Positions 11,501 through 23,100 are shown, numbered from the stretch's first letter. The stretch is DNA of 64,000 bases from Diorhabda sublineata (GCF_026230105.1 NC_079480.1:30546488-30610487), one strand, 5' to 3'. Numbers and translations: made by a program. The notes: a model not told the origin generated them from the letters alone.

Positions 11501-12626
11501 AATTTAGGTGGAAAGAATTTCATTACTGTCCATAGATTAGATATGAGGGCGGAAAGTAGAGGTGCGTAATATGACACTTTTTAACCTTCAATGACTGTAG
11601 TAATGACATGAGAGAATCGAAATCATGCTTCTTTATTAACACGATTGGCAGTATTATGCGGTCTGCCTGCATCTTAGAACCAGCCTATATATCTGCTTTT
11701 TAAATCTATGTGTATAATAATAACATAAGTATCATATGATCATATGATCATATCGACACAAAAGACACAATCCTTGACAATAGCGAGAGAACCAAGAAGA
11801 TGCAAACTGACAATTTATAATAAAAGTGTATAACAGGTTATGTCTTTTAAATATTTAGGGGTTAACATCACGAGCAATAGGAACTTGAAGCAAGAAGTCA
11901 AAACGCAAACAACAGCAGAATCTAGAATATCAGGATTCCTTCGAACCGTGATATGGAGGAATAAATTTTTAAGTATCGGAAGCAAAACACGGATATATAA
12001 AACTTGTGTTAGACCAGTAATGACATACGCCATAGAAACGAGGGCGGAGACTGCAACTACTTATGTGTGACGTCCCGGATATAGTGAGATGGGCCAGAAC
12101 TAGAAGAAGAGCATGGAGAGATCATGTCAATAGAATGGACGACGATCGACTGGCGAAAATCGCAAAGGAAGAGAGACCCAATACAAGTAGACCGCCTGGA
12201 AGACCACCAAAGCGCTGGTATGAGAGCTGGTCCTCGGAGTCACAACTTAGGCTGTCTATTTGAAAAAATAAGAACAAGAAGAAGAAGAAGTATCATATAT
12301 AAATTTCAGATTTGCTGAAATAACGTAAATTTGAATAAAATTAAAGTAACTTTGAAATTATATAAAATATAGTGGGAACCGGAAGTGTTTGCTTTTAAAA
12401 TTTTTCTATCCAAATAATTATATATTTTAAGATATCAAACGGCAGGTGAAATGATATGATGTGTGCTACTATACTGTAAGTCTGCGGAGCACTGGCCACT
12501 CTCCAATCTGATAATTCGGTTTTATACTCATTATTTTTTTATTTTTCAGTTCATACGAAGAAGAAACCAATACCGTTAACAAAATCTAAGCCATCAACTT
12601 CACCGTCATCGACTAAAGTGGCATAA
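5431..12626 (+). CDS. Spliced gene for a 98-residue secreted protein of unknown family
   Basis: I infer join(5431..5527, 8403..8525, 12550..12626), 297 nt including TAA. Both introns are phase 1 and GT-AG: donors CAG|GTATGT and ACAG|GTTTGT, acceptors TTTTCAG|TACTCG and TTTTTCAG|TTCATA. Residues 1-17 form a classic signal peptide (MFKGFLVICLSVVFVES). The mature part lacks cysteine and runs through a Pro/Ile/Val-rich middle (about 33-48), a lysine patch (about 60-65) and a basic Ser/Thr/Pro-rich tail (about 76-98, with KKKPIPLTKS and STSPSST). The tail could be O-glycosylated or processed, which is inference. An AATAAA lies 200 bp past the stop. I do not recognise the family. Extra exons could be missed in the long introns, which hold transposon debris. 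Confidence 0.6.
5709..6070. repeat. End fragment of a long-inverted-repeat Tc1/mariner-like element
   Basis: The segment starts with GTGTTCCTGGACTTGATGC and runs through CTCGTTTCTGAGTTATAGG, GGCGGCTCATGTTCAAT and ACAATCTAAAGATAGC. It matches the left end (36752 onward) and, in inverse orientation, the right end (38384-38620) of the element at 36.7-38.6 kb. Only one end is present, inside intron 1 of the secreted-protein gene. Confidence 0.65.
6383..6541 (+). pseudogene. Non-LTR reverse transcriptase C-terminal relic
   Basis: The frame reads DRVITFDSLGVTFSKYGEID, then a heptad-like segment with YYAIDKTIFKEK, ending IRLKVYD before a stop. This matches the family pattern 'V.FKYLG.TF..DG..D.EI..R...A...YYAL.KTIF......T.LR.Y' found after the YADD box in RTE- or craft-like non-LTR elements. 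About 50 residues survive, within intron 1 of the secreted-protein gene. Confidence 0.6.
6542..8402. other. Intron 1 remainder, no gene recognised
   Basis: The frames at 6548-6865 (minus strand) are hydrophobic artefacts of an A-rich plus strand that may be the decayed tail of the upstream retroelement relic. A CTAACCTAACC run lies at about 8251-8264. Nothing else was identified. Confidence 0.4.
8403..8525 (+). CDS. Exon 2 of the small secreted-protein gene
   Basis: The exon follows a good acceptor (TATTATTTTCAG). Its phase matches exon 1, the split codon giving Val33. It encodes VPISSTVIPLPVYKLTYGIE and then a lysine-rich segment ending in GPIYLET. The donor GTTTGT is weak, so the end is the least certain boundary of the gene. 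Confidence 0.55.
9031..9204 (+). other. Orphan exon-like frame with consensus splice borders
   Basis: An open frame is bounded by TGTCTTTTAG and an AT|GTAAGT donor, with matching phases (2 in, 2 out). It includes FTFPFYEKICNRLVSTKNKS and FEFLMINHDICN. It cannot join the flanking gene, whose introns are phase 1. The last 60 bp recur almost unchanged at about 12955-13018. It may be a lost exon of a small gene or part of an unknown repeat. No family recognised. Confidence 0.25.
9205..10401. other. Intron 2 stretch with CpG-richer, TE-like segments
   Basis: From about 9655 to 10390 the sequence is richer in CG dinucleotides than its surroundings, and a 19-20 bp motif GGGGCCATATCTGGT / GGGGCCATGACTGGT repeats in tandem at 10364-10396. 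This suggests a foreign element, but no terminal repeats or coding motifs could be assigned. Confidence 0.35.
10402..10495. repeat. Nested foldback hairpin
   Basis: The outer arms pair TCTCGCCGGGATGAGAAG (left) with CTTATCATCCCGGCTAGAGA (right). Inside them GTTTTTTATCCC pairs with GGGACAAAAAAC around an eight-base loop. The two-stem foldback sits about 100 bp outside the inverted-repeat element that starts at 10592. Confidence 0.5.
10950..11685. mobile_element. 736-bp MITE with TA target duplication, nested in the previous element
   Basis: The ends are imperfect inverted repeats: GGCCGGTTCTAAGATGCAGG on the left and the complement of CTGCATCTTAGAACCAGCC on the right. Similarity continues inward through GAAGAAGCATGATTCCGATT. 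TA flanks both ends (10948-10949 and 11686-11687), as for Tc1/mariner-type elements. There is no coding capacity, so it would depend on a transposase in trans. Confidence 0.65.
11738..12287 (+). mobile_element. 5'-truncated non-LTR retrotransposon copy with 11-bp target duplication
   Basis: AAGTATCATAT occurs at 11727-11737 and again at 12288-12298, bracketing the insert. The insert is the 3' end of the element also present at 39862-41005. It encodes the post-catalytic part of the reverse transcriptase (FKYLGVNITSNRNLKQEVKT, then WRNKFLSIGSKTRIYKTCVR) and the C-terminal GRPPKRWYESW tail, and it ends in a GAA/AAG-rich tract. About 100 bp present in the other copy is missing at about 12060, breaking the frame. 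The tail overlaps the duplication, so its exact length is 8-11 bp. Confidence 0.75.
12550..12626 (+). CDS. Exon 3 of the small secreted-protein gene (Lys/Ser/Thr/Pro tail)
   Basis: The exon follows a strong pyrimidine tract and CAG. The split codon gives Val, then HTKKKPIPLTKSKPSTSPSS and TKVA before TAA at 12624-12626. It begins only 66 bp after the end of the inverted-repeat element in the intron. Confidence 0.55.
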
Positions 12627-12825
12627 ATAATGGAATAACTGACTAAAACCTGCTATTATTGCTAATATCAATATATAAAAATCAAATAATTGTTACCATT
12701 TACTGTTGAATGATTATGTATTAATTTTCGAAATTTATAACAGATATAGAAAGAGTTCAAATTAACATGTACCTGCCTAATTGCAAAATACTATTATAAT
12801 ATGTTTGTGAGCTTTTCAAGAGTAT

Positions 12826-12831
12826 AATAAA
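12826..12831 (+). terminator. Polyadenylation signal AATAAA for the small secreted-protein gene
   Basis: A canonical AATAAA lies 200 bp after the inferred stop codon. No closer canonical signal was seen. Confidence 0.4.
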
Positions 12832-12882
12832 AAGATTTTAAGTTCGAATTTACCCAAGTCCCATTTTCATCATCTTATGCAG

Positions 12883-13025
12883 CAGCGATTCCGACGCCAT
12901 TTAGAGCTCGATGTGTAGACCTCCCAACACTTGTTTTAGAGAAAGAGCCAGTGACCAATAGGCTTGTTTCCACTAAGAATAAATCGGGTGCCTTTGAGTT
13001 TCTAATGATTAACCGTGATAATTAG
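12883..13025 (+). other. Open exon-like segment sharing 60 bp with 9130-9192
   Basis: After a pyrimidine tract and ATGCAG, a frame runs PTPFRARCVDLPTLVLEKEP and then VTNRLVSTKNKS to MINRDN and TAG. The second half is nearly identical to the exon-like frame at 9031-9204. The duplication, good acceptor and lack of stops suggest either a copied exon or an unannotated repeat. I do not recognise the protein. Confidence 0.25.
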
Positions 13026-14428
13026 TAAATAAAAAAACAAATTTTTTACAAAAAATAATAAGAGATTGAAATATTTTTGGAAAATAAAATCGACAAAACA
13101 AACCTCGAGAAACCCTACGAAGTAGCTGTCATTTTCGTATAAAGTGACCAGGTTATTTCGAATTTTCACCAATTATTGTTAAATTAATAAAGTTCGTTTC
13201 TAGTTTAATCTTGAGAAACAGCCTCAAACCGATAGAGGATCCTTACTTTTCATTCAGGCCTGTGCTAGGACTTTCGAAATGTAAAGTAATAACTATAAAA
13301 GTACGTCACAGGTACAGGTAATAGCAAAAGACCTAAGAATTGTTAGTCTTAATAGAAAATAATATTACGCGTTTTAATATTTTCCCATAGTATCCTTGAC
13401 AATGACCTAGAGAATATCTGCGTCATAATTACTGAAAAATCTTTCAAAATGCTGTTTCAACAAAATTAAGAAAAATCTATTGCATTATGCATCATTTTGA
13501 ATCTACGTCCACAAATGCCCCATAAGCGCTCCCACTCTAACAAGCAGATTTCTTATTACTTTCTTACATGCACTCTCACGGACATGTTTTTCGCTCTTGA
13601 AATGTATATTATTGTTTATTTATTTTATTTATTCTGTTAAAATGTGAAGACTGATGAAATAACAGAACTGGATCTTTTTATAAATATTTATAGCGTTCTG
13701 TCAATAATTAGGAGAAATGTAAATGCACTGACAAAAATTCCATGAAGACAAAATACTGTCGAATGTAATTTCCTAAAATTTTACGACTGATACTAACTAA
13801 AATAAATCTTATTTCTGCCTACTCTCCTTAAAATTTTTGGACCACCTAAAATTGGTGACTGTCTCACTGTCTCAATTAAAGTAACGTTAATCTAAGTGAA
13901 ACTTTTCGACAAATCAGTAAAAACGGAGATAAGTTTTAAAGAGACTTCTAAAATATTTCAGCTTCGACGAACTGAATCTATCTACTTACGTTTGTTTCGG
14001 TATCTTAAGTCATACAGAGGTACAACATCTTATCTCATTGTTTAATGCAGAGGCAGAAAAGTGCTTGGGATGTACTAGAGCTTTATCAAAAAATAGTGTA
14101 AAAGCAGTTCTTTTTTATTTCTCATTAGAACATAGCTTACGAACAAAACAATCCAATTATTTATTGAATTGAATTGAAATGTCATCTTCTTCCGTTGTTT
14201 ACGGAGGATATTTTTTGAACTTGGAAGAGCATTCCAAGATTCTGCTTCATATCATCACATTTATCTATCGATAATTTCGTTCCTTGTGTTTACTGCTATC
14301 ACATATACCAAGATTTTTAGAAATCCCCAGAAAAATGAATCTATTGCATTTGCAAAGACATGTGGTTCACAACATCTTCACAACATTTTTGATTATAAGT
14401 GGATTGGTCGGGGAGGTCCATTCGCATG
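13026..14428. other. AT-rich intergenic stretch, no gene recognised
   Basis: No credible open frame, terminal repeat or transposase motif was found between the secreted-protein gene and the hAT-type MITE. Confidence 0.45.
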
Positions 14429-14436
14429 ACCACCAC

Positions 14437-14720
14437 CAGAGCCGGACTTAGAGTCATCGTGGCCCCCGGGCTAAAAAAACTTAAGGGGCCTATGTACGGC
14501 GGGCGTTTTACGTGAATTCTTACATCTAGATGATTTTACGGAACTTTTAAAATGATTGCGCATAAAAAAATTTATGTTGATTCTGAACATTGCCTATGGA
14601 TGTATTTATTCGCTTGCATTCATATGTTTGAAAATTAATCATATGGCTCGTCGCGAGGCCCCCCCGCAGCTGGGGCCCCCGGCGCACGCCCGGGTTGGCC
14701 CATGCCTAAGTCCGGTTCTG
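14437..14720. mobile_element. 284-bp hAT-type MITE, GC-rich ends, perfect 8-bp target duplication
   Basis: Terminal repeats are CAGAGCCGGACTTAG on the left and the complement of CTAAGTCCGGTTCTG on the right, one mismatch in 15. ACCACCAC flanks both sides (14429-14436 and 14721-14728). A CAGAG-like end with an 8-bp duplication is the hAT signature. The inner ends carry GGCCCCCGGG-type blocks and the middle is AT-rich without coding capacity. A related element is at 41733-41944. Confidence 0.8.
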
Positions 14721-15147
14721 ACCACCACGTTCCCTTGATTTAAATTGCTTCTATTAATCTTCACACTAATCGATGAATTTAAAACCTACCGGCAGCTATA
14801 AGTAATATTTATGTTAGAAATTTATTTTGCGGGCTAAATGTTTCTGTCTTCTAGTGAAAATTGATTATGTGAAAATATATTGTTTAAAAAGATATTGCTT
14901 CAATGTTGTTATAAGTTTTGAACGAATAAGTTCTACTGTAATTGCAGGAAATATACAATAAAACGAGTCTAAAGAAATCTACACATTTTATTTAAATATT
15001 AATGAAAGTTGGTGTTTGCGGTTGTAGATGAATCAACTGCCTTGTGAGATAATAATTTATGCTATGTATAAGTTAGTACACTTTTAAAAACAAATAGAAG
15101 ACTATTAAACTTCGTATCGTCACTAACTCATTTTCAATTTAATTAAA

Positions 15148-15205
15148 ATGAACGTAGAAAGGTGCTGGTTAATTGTATCTTTCATAATGGTTTTCACAAA
15201 TTTGG
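15148..15205 (+). CDS. Exon 1 of Ly6 gene A (signal peptide)
   Basis: ATG starts a compact hydrophobic leader. The exon ends at TTTGG|GTAAGTC after the first base of codon 20. The first exon of paralogue B has the same phase and role. Confidence 0.75.
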
Positions 15206-18200
15206 GTAAGTCTAAAACATTTTTTTCTACATTTAAATATTTTCTACGGTTATATTTTTTACCTTATTATTTATCTAGTAGAAAATTGTTTCTACTTTGT
15301 ATTTGTCTTATTATCTATTAAAAAAAACCTTTAGCTCAAGATCTTTCAGTGAAAACGATACAAGTAATTAAATGAATGCTGTTTTTTCAAGATTGTAAAA
15401 TAGCCGTTATGGAAAGTTATAATAAATATAATGAAATTGCATAAGAAGTAAATCGAGACTCCTGTCGATTAAAAACCATACCTTAAATTTCTAACTTTCA
15501 TTGTATTGGGTTATTATCTACTTTTTCTCTTTTAAGATCCTTGGGTCTTCCATGAGTTTTAGTTCTACCACGTTGTCTGGTGCGTGTCCCATATTGATTT
15601 CTGTTAATAACCTAACGTTTATATATCTTACACAGTATTTTTTGGACAATCACACTCACTCACTGCATTTGATGTTTTTCTTAGTACCGCTAAGAATTTT
15701 CGTTGAATAATAGTTAATTAGTCTATATTCTCTATTGTTACAAATTTCGATCTATGAGTCTTTTGGTCCTTATTCAGTTTCTCTTATCCGTTTTTGTTTC
15801 TATTTTTCAACCTTTTCTCTCTCCCGTATGAGCAGATCGATTGGTGATGCTCCTGCTGTGAAACCGACAGTTGAGATTATACACTGATATGATCCTCAAT
15901 GTAACCAATCGCTGTACTTATTGCAGCATCTTCTTGGCTTTTTTAATTTAGAAGCATTTCACTTTGTAAAGTGAACCACTGATTCCAGGACTTTCCTTTT
16001 GACATATTCTGGTCCTCTGACATTTGGTATCTCGCGCCATAGTATGTCCACGGTAGTTTATCCCTTTTTTATTGCTTCTATTTATTTTATTGTACATGAT
16101 TTATGAATGATAATCTCTTGTTAAGTTACATTCCCGAGTATTTTAATGGAGTTTATGTTTCTAGGACCTAAAAATTGATCTATCACTGCATTGATATGAA
16201 TTGAAATAGTTTCTCTCATATCTTTGGTTTGGATTATATTGGTAACTCTACGCAAAAAAAAAATTTCACTAAGTTATCTTTAATGAAACTTTTCTCATTT
16301 ACCATGATTAATGACTTAGTAACTAAAAAGTTAACAACTTAACCTAAATGGAGGAGCCCGTGCTCCTCAACTAGGCGTAATTTTCTCACTAGGTCTTGGA
16401 AGATTTGAAGATCTACTTCGCGTATTTTTCTAAAAATTCTACGTGGTTATTGTTCTTCATTTTCAGCTTGCCACCTCCATCATACAGTTTACTAGGTAAA
16501 AAGTTGGCCACAAATCTTTAATTGAACGGGCTTGAGGTAAATTACGAGAATTATCTTGTTTTTCAGAACCTACAGCTTCCCTCTTAATCTACCCACGTAA
16601 GGTTTGGATAACCTTCTTGTCGAAATCGCACACAAGGCAGAACTTTATCAACGAATTTTGCATTTTCTTCATATTTTACATTGTTACGATACTTTTTTTA
16701 TATTGTTTGTATGAAAACCATCATTTCCTTTAATTGACTCCCATACGCAAAATATATTAGTTGACCACAGCATCGTGGTATCCGTGCTAATTGGTTTGAG
16801 GTATATTTAAGACACTTTAGTCTTTTTTGGTATTTTTACAATTTCTTGCTAATTTCCGCATTACGGTACTCTTTGAGTATGGTTAGGACTCTGTCTTTTA
16901 CTTTTCTTACCAGTCTTTCTGCTCTTTCTCGGGTAAATGCGGGACGGGACGTTCAGACATTCGGCTATAGCACGATAAATGCTTCTCTGTAAAATATTTT
17001 CGTTTTGAAAAATGCGAAGTTAGGTTTAGGGATCTGTCCAACCCAATGTATAAATGCTTTTCCATATTTCCAACATATAAGTCATTTCAATGCAACTGAC
17101 ATAATAAAGGTCTTTGTTGTAAAAACTCTGCTGGTATATTAGGTTTTTTGAAACATTACAGAAGCAAGTTTTCTTTTTGCATATATTTTTTTGATAAAAC
17201 AAAAACACTTGTACTTGGTTATGCTCACAACGACAGTTGACAACATATACAGAATAGCAAGGTGTTGCCAATTTTATAAAGATAAAAGTACTCAAGAATC
17301 ATGTGATATTGTATTATCACAACCTATTTATAGACTCTTAAATTCTGTGCCAAATCTATTGTGATATTCGAGGATCGAGAATTTTTAGCCTACTATAGAA
17401 CAAAATTTCAACGTCAAAATATTTTATCACTCAACATATTCTCCTCTAAATTGGATACATTTATTACAGCGAACCTGAAACGTTTCTACACCTTTCAAAA
17501 AAAAATGTTTCTTCTTGCTCTCTAAACCAGACCTCTACAGCTTTTATTACCTCTTCGTTGGTAGGAAATTTACGACCTTTTCAACTTTTTTTTAGTTGAA
17601 GAAAGAGATGATAGTCAGACGGAGCCAAATCTGGTGAATAGGGGTGTGTTCTAGTAATTCAAACCCCAAATCACGATTTTTTGCATGGCAACATGAGATT
17701 TATGTGCAGGGGCGTTGTCCTGCAAAAAAAACACCTTTGGATAGCTTTCCGCGTCTTTTTCGCATAGAGTGGTCATGATTATTTCATGGCAATCCGAATA
17801 AACTGAAGCAAGAACTTTTCGAGCATATTTTTGGGCACAAAACTTCTTAGGTCTTGGAGAACCAGAGTTTCTGGATCGTAGAAATGTATCCAAGCCTCAT
17901 TCATAGTAACAATTCGGTTTAAGAAGTCTACATAGTTTTCAAATCGAGCACAGATCGAACGCGATGCTTCTACCCTTGCTCGCTTTTGGTCAACATTCAA
18001 ACATTTGGGGATCCATTTTACAGCAATTTTTCTCATGTCCAAATTAACGTGAACTATATGATAACGCGTTCGTATGAAATATTTAGTGCTTCAGATATCT
18101 GTTTTAGCCCAAATCGACGGTTTGATAAAATCATGTCATGAGCTGCATCGATATTTTCGGGAACTGACACAGAAACTGGCCTTCGTGATCGGTCATCATC

Positions 18201-20091
18201 TTGAATGGAAAATTTACCACTTTTGAAGCTTGCAGTCCAATTTTTCGGTCGCATACGAAGAACATTGATCACCAAGGGTATTAAGCATATCTTCGTAAAT
18301 CTGCTTACCTCTCAACCCTTTTAAATACAGGTACTTGATGATGGCTCGATATTCCAATTTTTGCGACTTTCACAATTTCGGTGGACATCTTTTTTCTTTT
18401 AATTTATTGCGTAACTCTAGTTTACTTTTTTGACGTCAAACTTCACACTTACACTTCTAATAAGTTATTGTTCGTTGCTATGGTAACGCAATATTTTGTT
18501 TACGCATGGAACTGGTCTAGACTAACTAGATATCAATACATCCTCTGAGGTTATATTTTCATTGAATTTTTAGCGCATTTTCTACAAAAAAAATGCACAG
18601 CGATATTTCCTCACGTGAAGCATAATAGCTCTGATTTTCTTAAGTGAATTCCTATATAGTGGGAGATGTACCGAAGTGAAAGAAATTTTGGGAATTATTA
18701 GGAAAAAACTAATCAAATTAACGAAAATGTGACCCCATAGATCCTATTGGCCAAATGACATGAATTGGCGTAAATCGACGTCAATAGACACCATAAAGCA
18801 GTAAACAGAATGAACGCGAGCATGATGCGGTTCAGGCGTTCATAATTGTGAAATATAGTTAACAATCTTTCTACTTTTTAGTTCACTATTCTAGTGTAGT
18901 TTCTAGTTGCAGATATCCTGAAAAATGACTTGTCTGTGTTGGCCGGATACAAAGAAACTAAAATTTAAGAATCATTTTCCCATTTGAGAATTCCATGACA
19001 AAATTGTTGATTAACTTCCTGATCTAATCGACAATCAGGTTTTCTTATTGAATGTTCTGTTGAGTTTCTGCTCAATAAGTTCAAAGGTTGATTATATAAA
19101 CCCCGATTCATTCTTCTGTGTTTTAAAAATTCATCTGGATCTATTTCGTTTATTTTATAATATATATTGTAGTGAAGTAACTGTAGATAGTAATTCTACT
19201 CAAATTTGGGGGTTTCACCCACCAACGTTGTGTCAAATGACTCTTTGTATATATTCTACTACATTTCCTACAGTAAAGTAAGTATATAATAGAATAATAG
19301 ATTATAAATTCACAGTTCAAGTTTTTTTATATACCTACATGCAGTTTTATTATTATGTTTACTAGCGAACCAGCGTCATATTCGCGCTCATTCTATGCAT
19401 TGCTTAAAATATCAATTAACATCAATAAGGTTTGACAGCATCAAGTTCATTAGAAATAACTAAATTGATAAATTTATGGAATGAAAATACCCCTGAATGG
19501 CTGCAATGGAAATTCTATCACATAACCGCTTGAATGACTTTTTTTGTATCGAATCAAACAACGATGGCTGTGTAACAAATCGAGTGGATTGTAAATCTTT
19601 ATTCAGCAAGACTTACCAAGGTGGTTTAAGAATTTGTACTAAAATTAAATTAAATAAAATTGATGTCAAAAAGGAGCCCAAATAATAAAATCAATTTAAT
19701 CATAGTGATAAATCGCCACTGGATATCCGAAAATCATCACTGGTATGATAATATGCCTATTGGAAAAAGTATGATTCAAAGAGATTGGCTTGAATACCCA
19801 GGAAAAAAATCACTTATCACGCCATAGATCGACCGCGGATGAACGATTGGCCAAAAGTGGTATACAAGAGCAAGAGCTTTTAAAAATGACCGGTCACAAC
19901 AATACCAACTTAATAAAACCCTACTTGAATATTGACTAAGAACATCATAATCAAATTATTAACAGCATGTGTATTGCTTTGTTTTATAAATTAAGATTTT
20001 ATATTTATGACTGCTAAGGGTAAAAATATGCGCTATTGTCTTTTTCACTTGTTTTATTTATCACGTATATGTTGCTTTCGCGGAAACATTG

Positions 20092-20173
<82 letters not shown>

Positions 20174-23100
20174 CATACATACTATTATACTTGTCATTAT
20201 GAACATCGGTTGGCATTAACTATTGTGGCTGAGGAATACGTCATAAATTCCGAAAAGAATAAGACATACGTGTGTGACTATTAAATAACGAGACTGGTGA
20301 TATTATGTATAAATATTCATTATCACCTTCAGTATATACCTTTCACCTATCTCTACATCTCTCCATCTGAATCTTCCATTGTTTGAAACAGTGCAGGTCT
20401 TTTTCCGTCAGTTCTTTCAGAACGCGCGCCTCTTTGTGAGAATGTGAGGATTTTAGGCACACACTTATCGCATGTGAACATTTTCATCTAAAATTTGCCG
20501 CACGCATTTTTTCTCAATTCCTATAGATTCAGCAGTCACGTGGAAGAGCGCTACGAACGTGCCACTTAAAAACATATGGACGCGACAAATATTCTTTGTT
20601 ATACACTTGTTTCAGTTACGGTTTTTCATATGAAATTCCACAACAATCCATATTGTTAAGTAAATCATTTTTACAGAAAAACAAAACCCAGCCTCTATAC
20701 AAGTTCTATAATCCGTGGATATGAGCGATAGTTATTATTTTATTATCTGTTTGTATGACCTACATTACTACTCTGCGAAACGGAAAACAACTACTTTTCT
20801 ATATATATACATCGACAGCTAAGTAAATTACATTCTTCATTGAACGCAAGTAAAATTATTATTTTTTACAGTGAATGGATTGAAATGTTTCGAATGTACT
20901 TTGTCAGACATAAATTGTGCAAATCCAATCAGCAATAACGTGTCAATAGTAAACTGCCGTTTATCCATATTCACAATTCATCCAGAAAATCTTCAATCTC
21001 GGTTAAGAGGAATATTTGAAGATGCGAATTTTCAGTGTTTGACAACGATTGAAAGTGAGTTTATAGCTTATTTTTTCAATAATTTTCATTACAACCAAGT
21101 GACAATGAAAGTTTTCATCCAATTCAATGTTTCATAAATACAAGGTGGGCTATCATTTCTTTTAATTTTGTAAACGAATTAGTGCAGGAACCGTGCAGGA
21201 AGAAGGAATCGCTTCAAGGGAAAATAACGCAACTAGCACGGAGGACGGTAGGAACAAGAGTATGAGATAGTGGCGCAAGTAAAAGAGTCCATGTGGATGA
21301 TACAAGTTGTTTACCCTCAAGATATACTCCGGCATTGAAGATGGAAACGAAATAATATCATTGATAATGACATTGTTACATCTCTCAAAAAAACTATAAC
21401 CTAAAATAGACATGCTCCTAAAAAACACACAAGCATTGAGATTTCGAACAGAAGAAATACGAAATGAATGAGTGAATTGAAAGAAGACAAAATTCAGGAA
21501 AAGGATTACATAGTACAAATCATTAAAACAGAAATTGCAGTATATGTTATGTCAATAATTTGTTTTTTAATTCAGCCATACCTAACATCTAGAATACCTA
21601 AAATAAGAATAGCTTTTCAAAAAAGTGCTTCTGAATCAGTAGGGTATTTAATAGAATAAAAATAACCTTTTACCCCAAAGTTTACGTCGACCTACCCTAT
21701 TGATGCTTTTTAGGTCTTAATTTAGTTTTGATCTCAGCCTATCCCTTCTTCTTCTATACCATGGATACCACTGTAACATTACCGAAGCTACTGCTCTCGA
21801 GACATTTTATTTTTTGTGCTTTTATTGTTATAACTATGTATTTTTCTTTAAGTTCCTCGTTTATTTAATAATTTATCTGCTGTCTGGATTCATTTCCATC
21901 AAACTTCATTGGTCCTAGTTTTGTTAATATTTTCTTCATTTCCGCTATGCTTAAGTCGTCTTCTTGTCTCGTGATAACCAAAAATGACATAAAACTAGTG
22001 GTCGGTATTTTGATAGGTCACTGTCTCGTCAAATATCACCCTAAGATGATCGCCATGGCAGAGCATTTACTCTCCGAATATCCTACCCATTTCATCAAAA
22101 GGCCTAAGTACCTCGAGAAAGTAGTGCTAATACCCTGGAAAGTGGGACAAAAAGATCCCAGAAAATAGTCTCCTTTTGAAAAAGTCTACGTATTTTGGAA
22201 ACAGAACAACGAGTCTTATACAAAATATCTTCTAGGTATAGGTATAGGTAAGAATCTACAACCTCACTTCAATGTCTAGTACATACTATATTTCTCGTGA
22301 AAATATACTGATATATCAGCATAAAACGATTACAACCACTGTAAGTCGTTTGTATTTTGCTTACATTGGTACAAAATTCTAGATCAAGAGAAAATGTGAA
22401 AGCCTCATACATAGTGTTGGCACACGTAGTTGTTGAAGTTTTGATCTGGTTATGATATATCGAGACCAAAAAAATACTTAAATATTCTCTCAACATAAAG
22501 AACTATTTCAATACCAGGTCAAAATAAAAAGAAAAAATTGCCTTTCCTCAGACGTTCTACATATAGTTTGAAGAATGGCGTCTCTTCATTTACAGAAGTT
22601 TAGATATTTTATCCACGTCTGTTGTATATTCGTTAATGTGTCTATTAATCATTGCTGTCAGAAACTCTCTTGATTGAGCTATATAACAAAGTTTTGTAAC
22701 AAAAATTAGTTTTTATAATTTTATAATGTAATATATTGTTAAATATTTTCAATTTAACTCTGTACAAATGAAAGAAACTTTCCTAGACCAGATTTGAACC
22801 CGGAATCTGCTGTTTGAAAGCACGGTTTTGAAACAATTTATAAATTGAAATACCTTTATCAAAATATAACTGGACACTAACAATTATATTCATGAATATC
22901 AAAATAGAAATTTGTTGTAACAAAAATAATAATTTTTCCTTTGTTTTAACATTTCTAAAAATTCTCTTTTCAGTGTATTAGATTTCGTTCTAATGATATT
23001 TCGTGGTTCGCTAATGCAGTTTTATTTTCAGTCTATTTTCTAAATACTGAGATGTTTGCCCTATATAGACAGCGTTATATCACTTACTAATACTACTTTT

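Larger units (their letters stand above)
10592..12483. mobile_element. DNA transposon with long, patchy terminal inverted repeats
   Basis: The left arm (10592-10829) and right arm (12324-12483) are inverted copies in three matched blocks. The outer tip is AGACTTACAGTATAGTA (10592-10608 against 12467-12483). The second block is TTTCACCTGCCGTT (10639-10652 against 12438-12451). The third is a segment of about 55 bp around ACTATATTTTATATAATTTC (about 10771-10829 against 12324-12382). No transposase remains. Two later insertions lie between the arms, so the original element was under 650 bp. No clear target duplication was seen, and its superfamily is unknown. Confidence 0.6.

Noticed and set aside
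16905..16990. Minus-strand RSIYRAIAECLNVPSR, similar to a transposase helix-turn-helix
   Set aside because: The match is only about 16 residues long and the neighbouring frames show no other transposase motif.
20007..20284. Open frames with runs of 26-28 Ile or Tyr
   Set aside because: They are translations of the (ATT)27 microsatellite in an intron.
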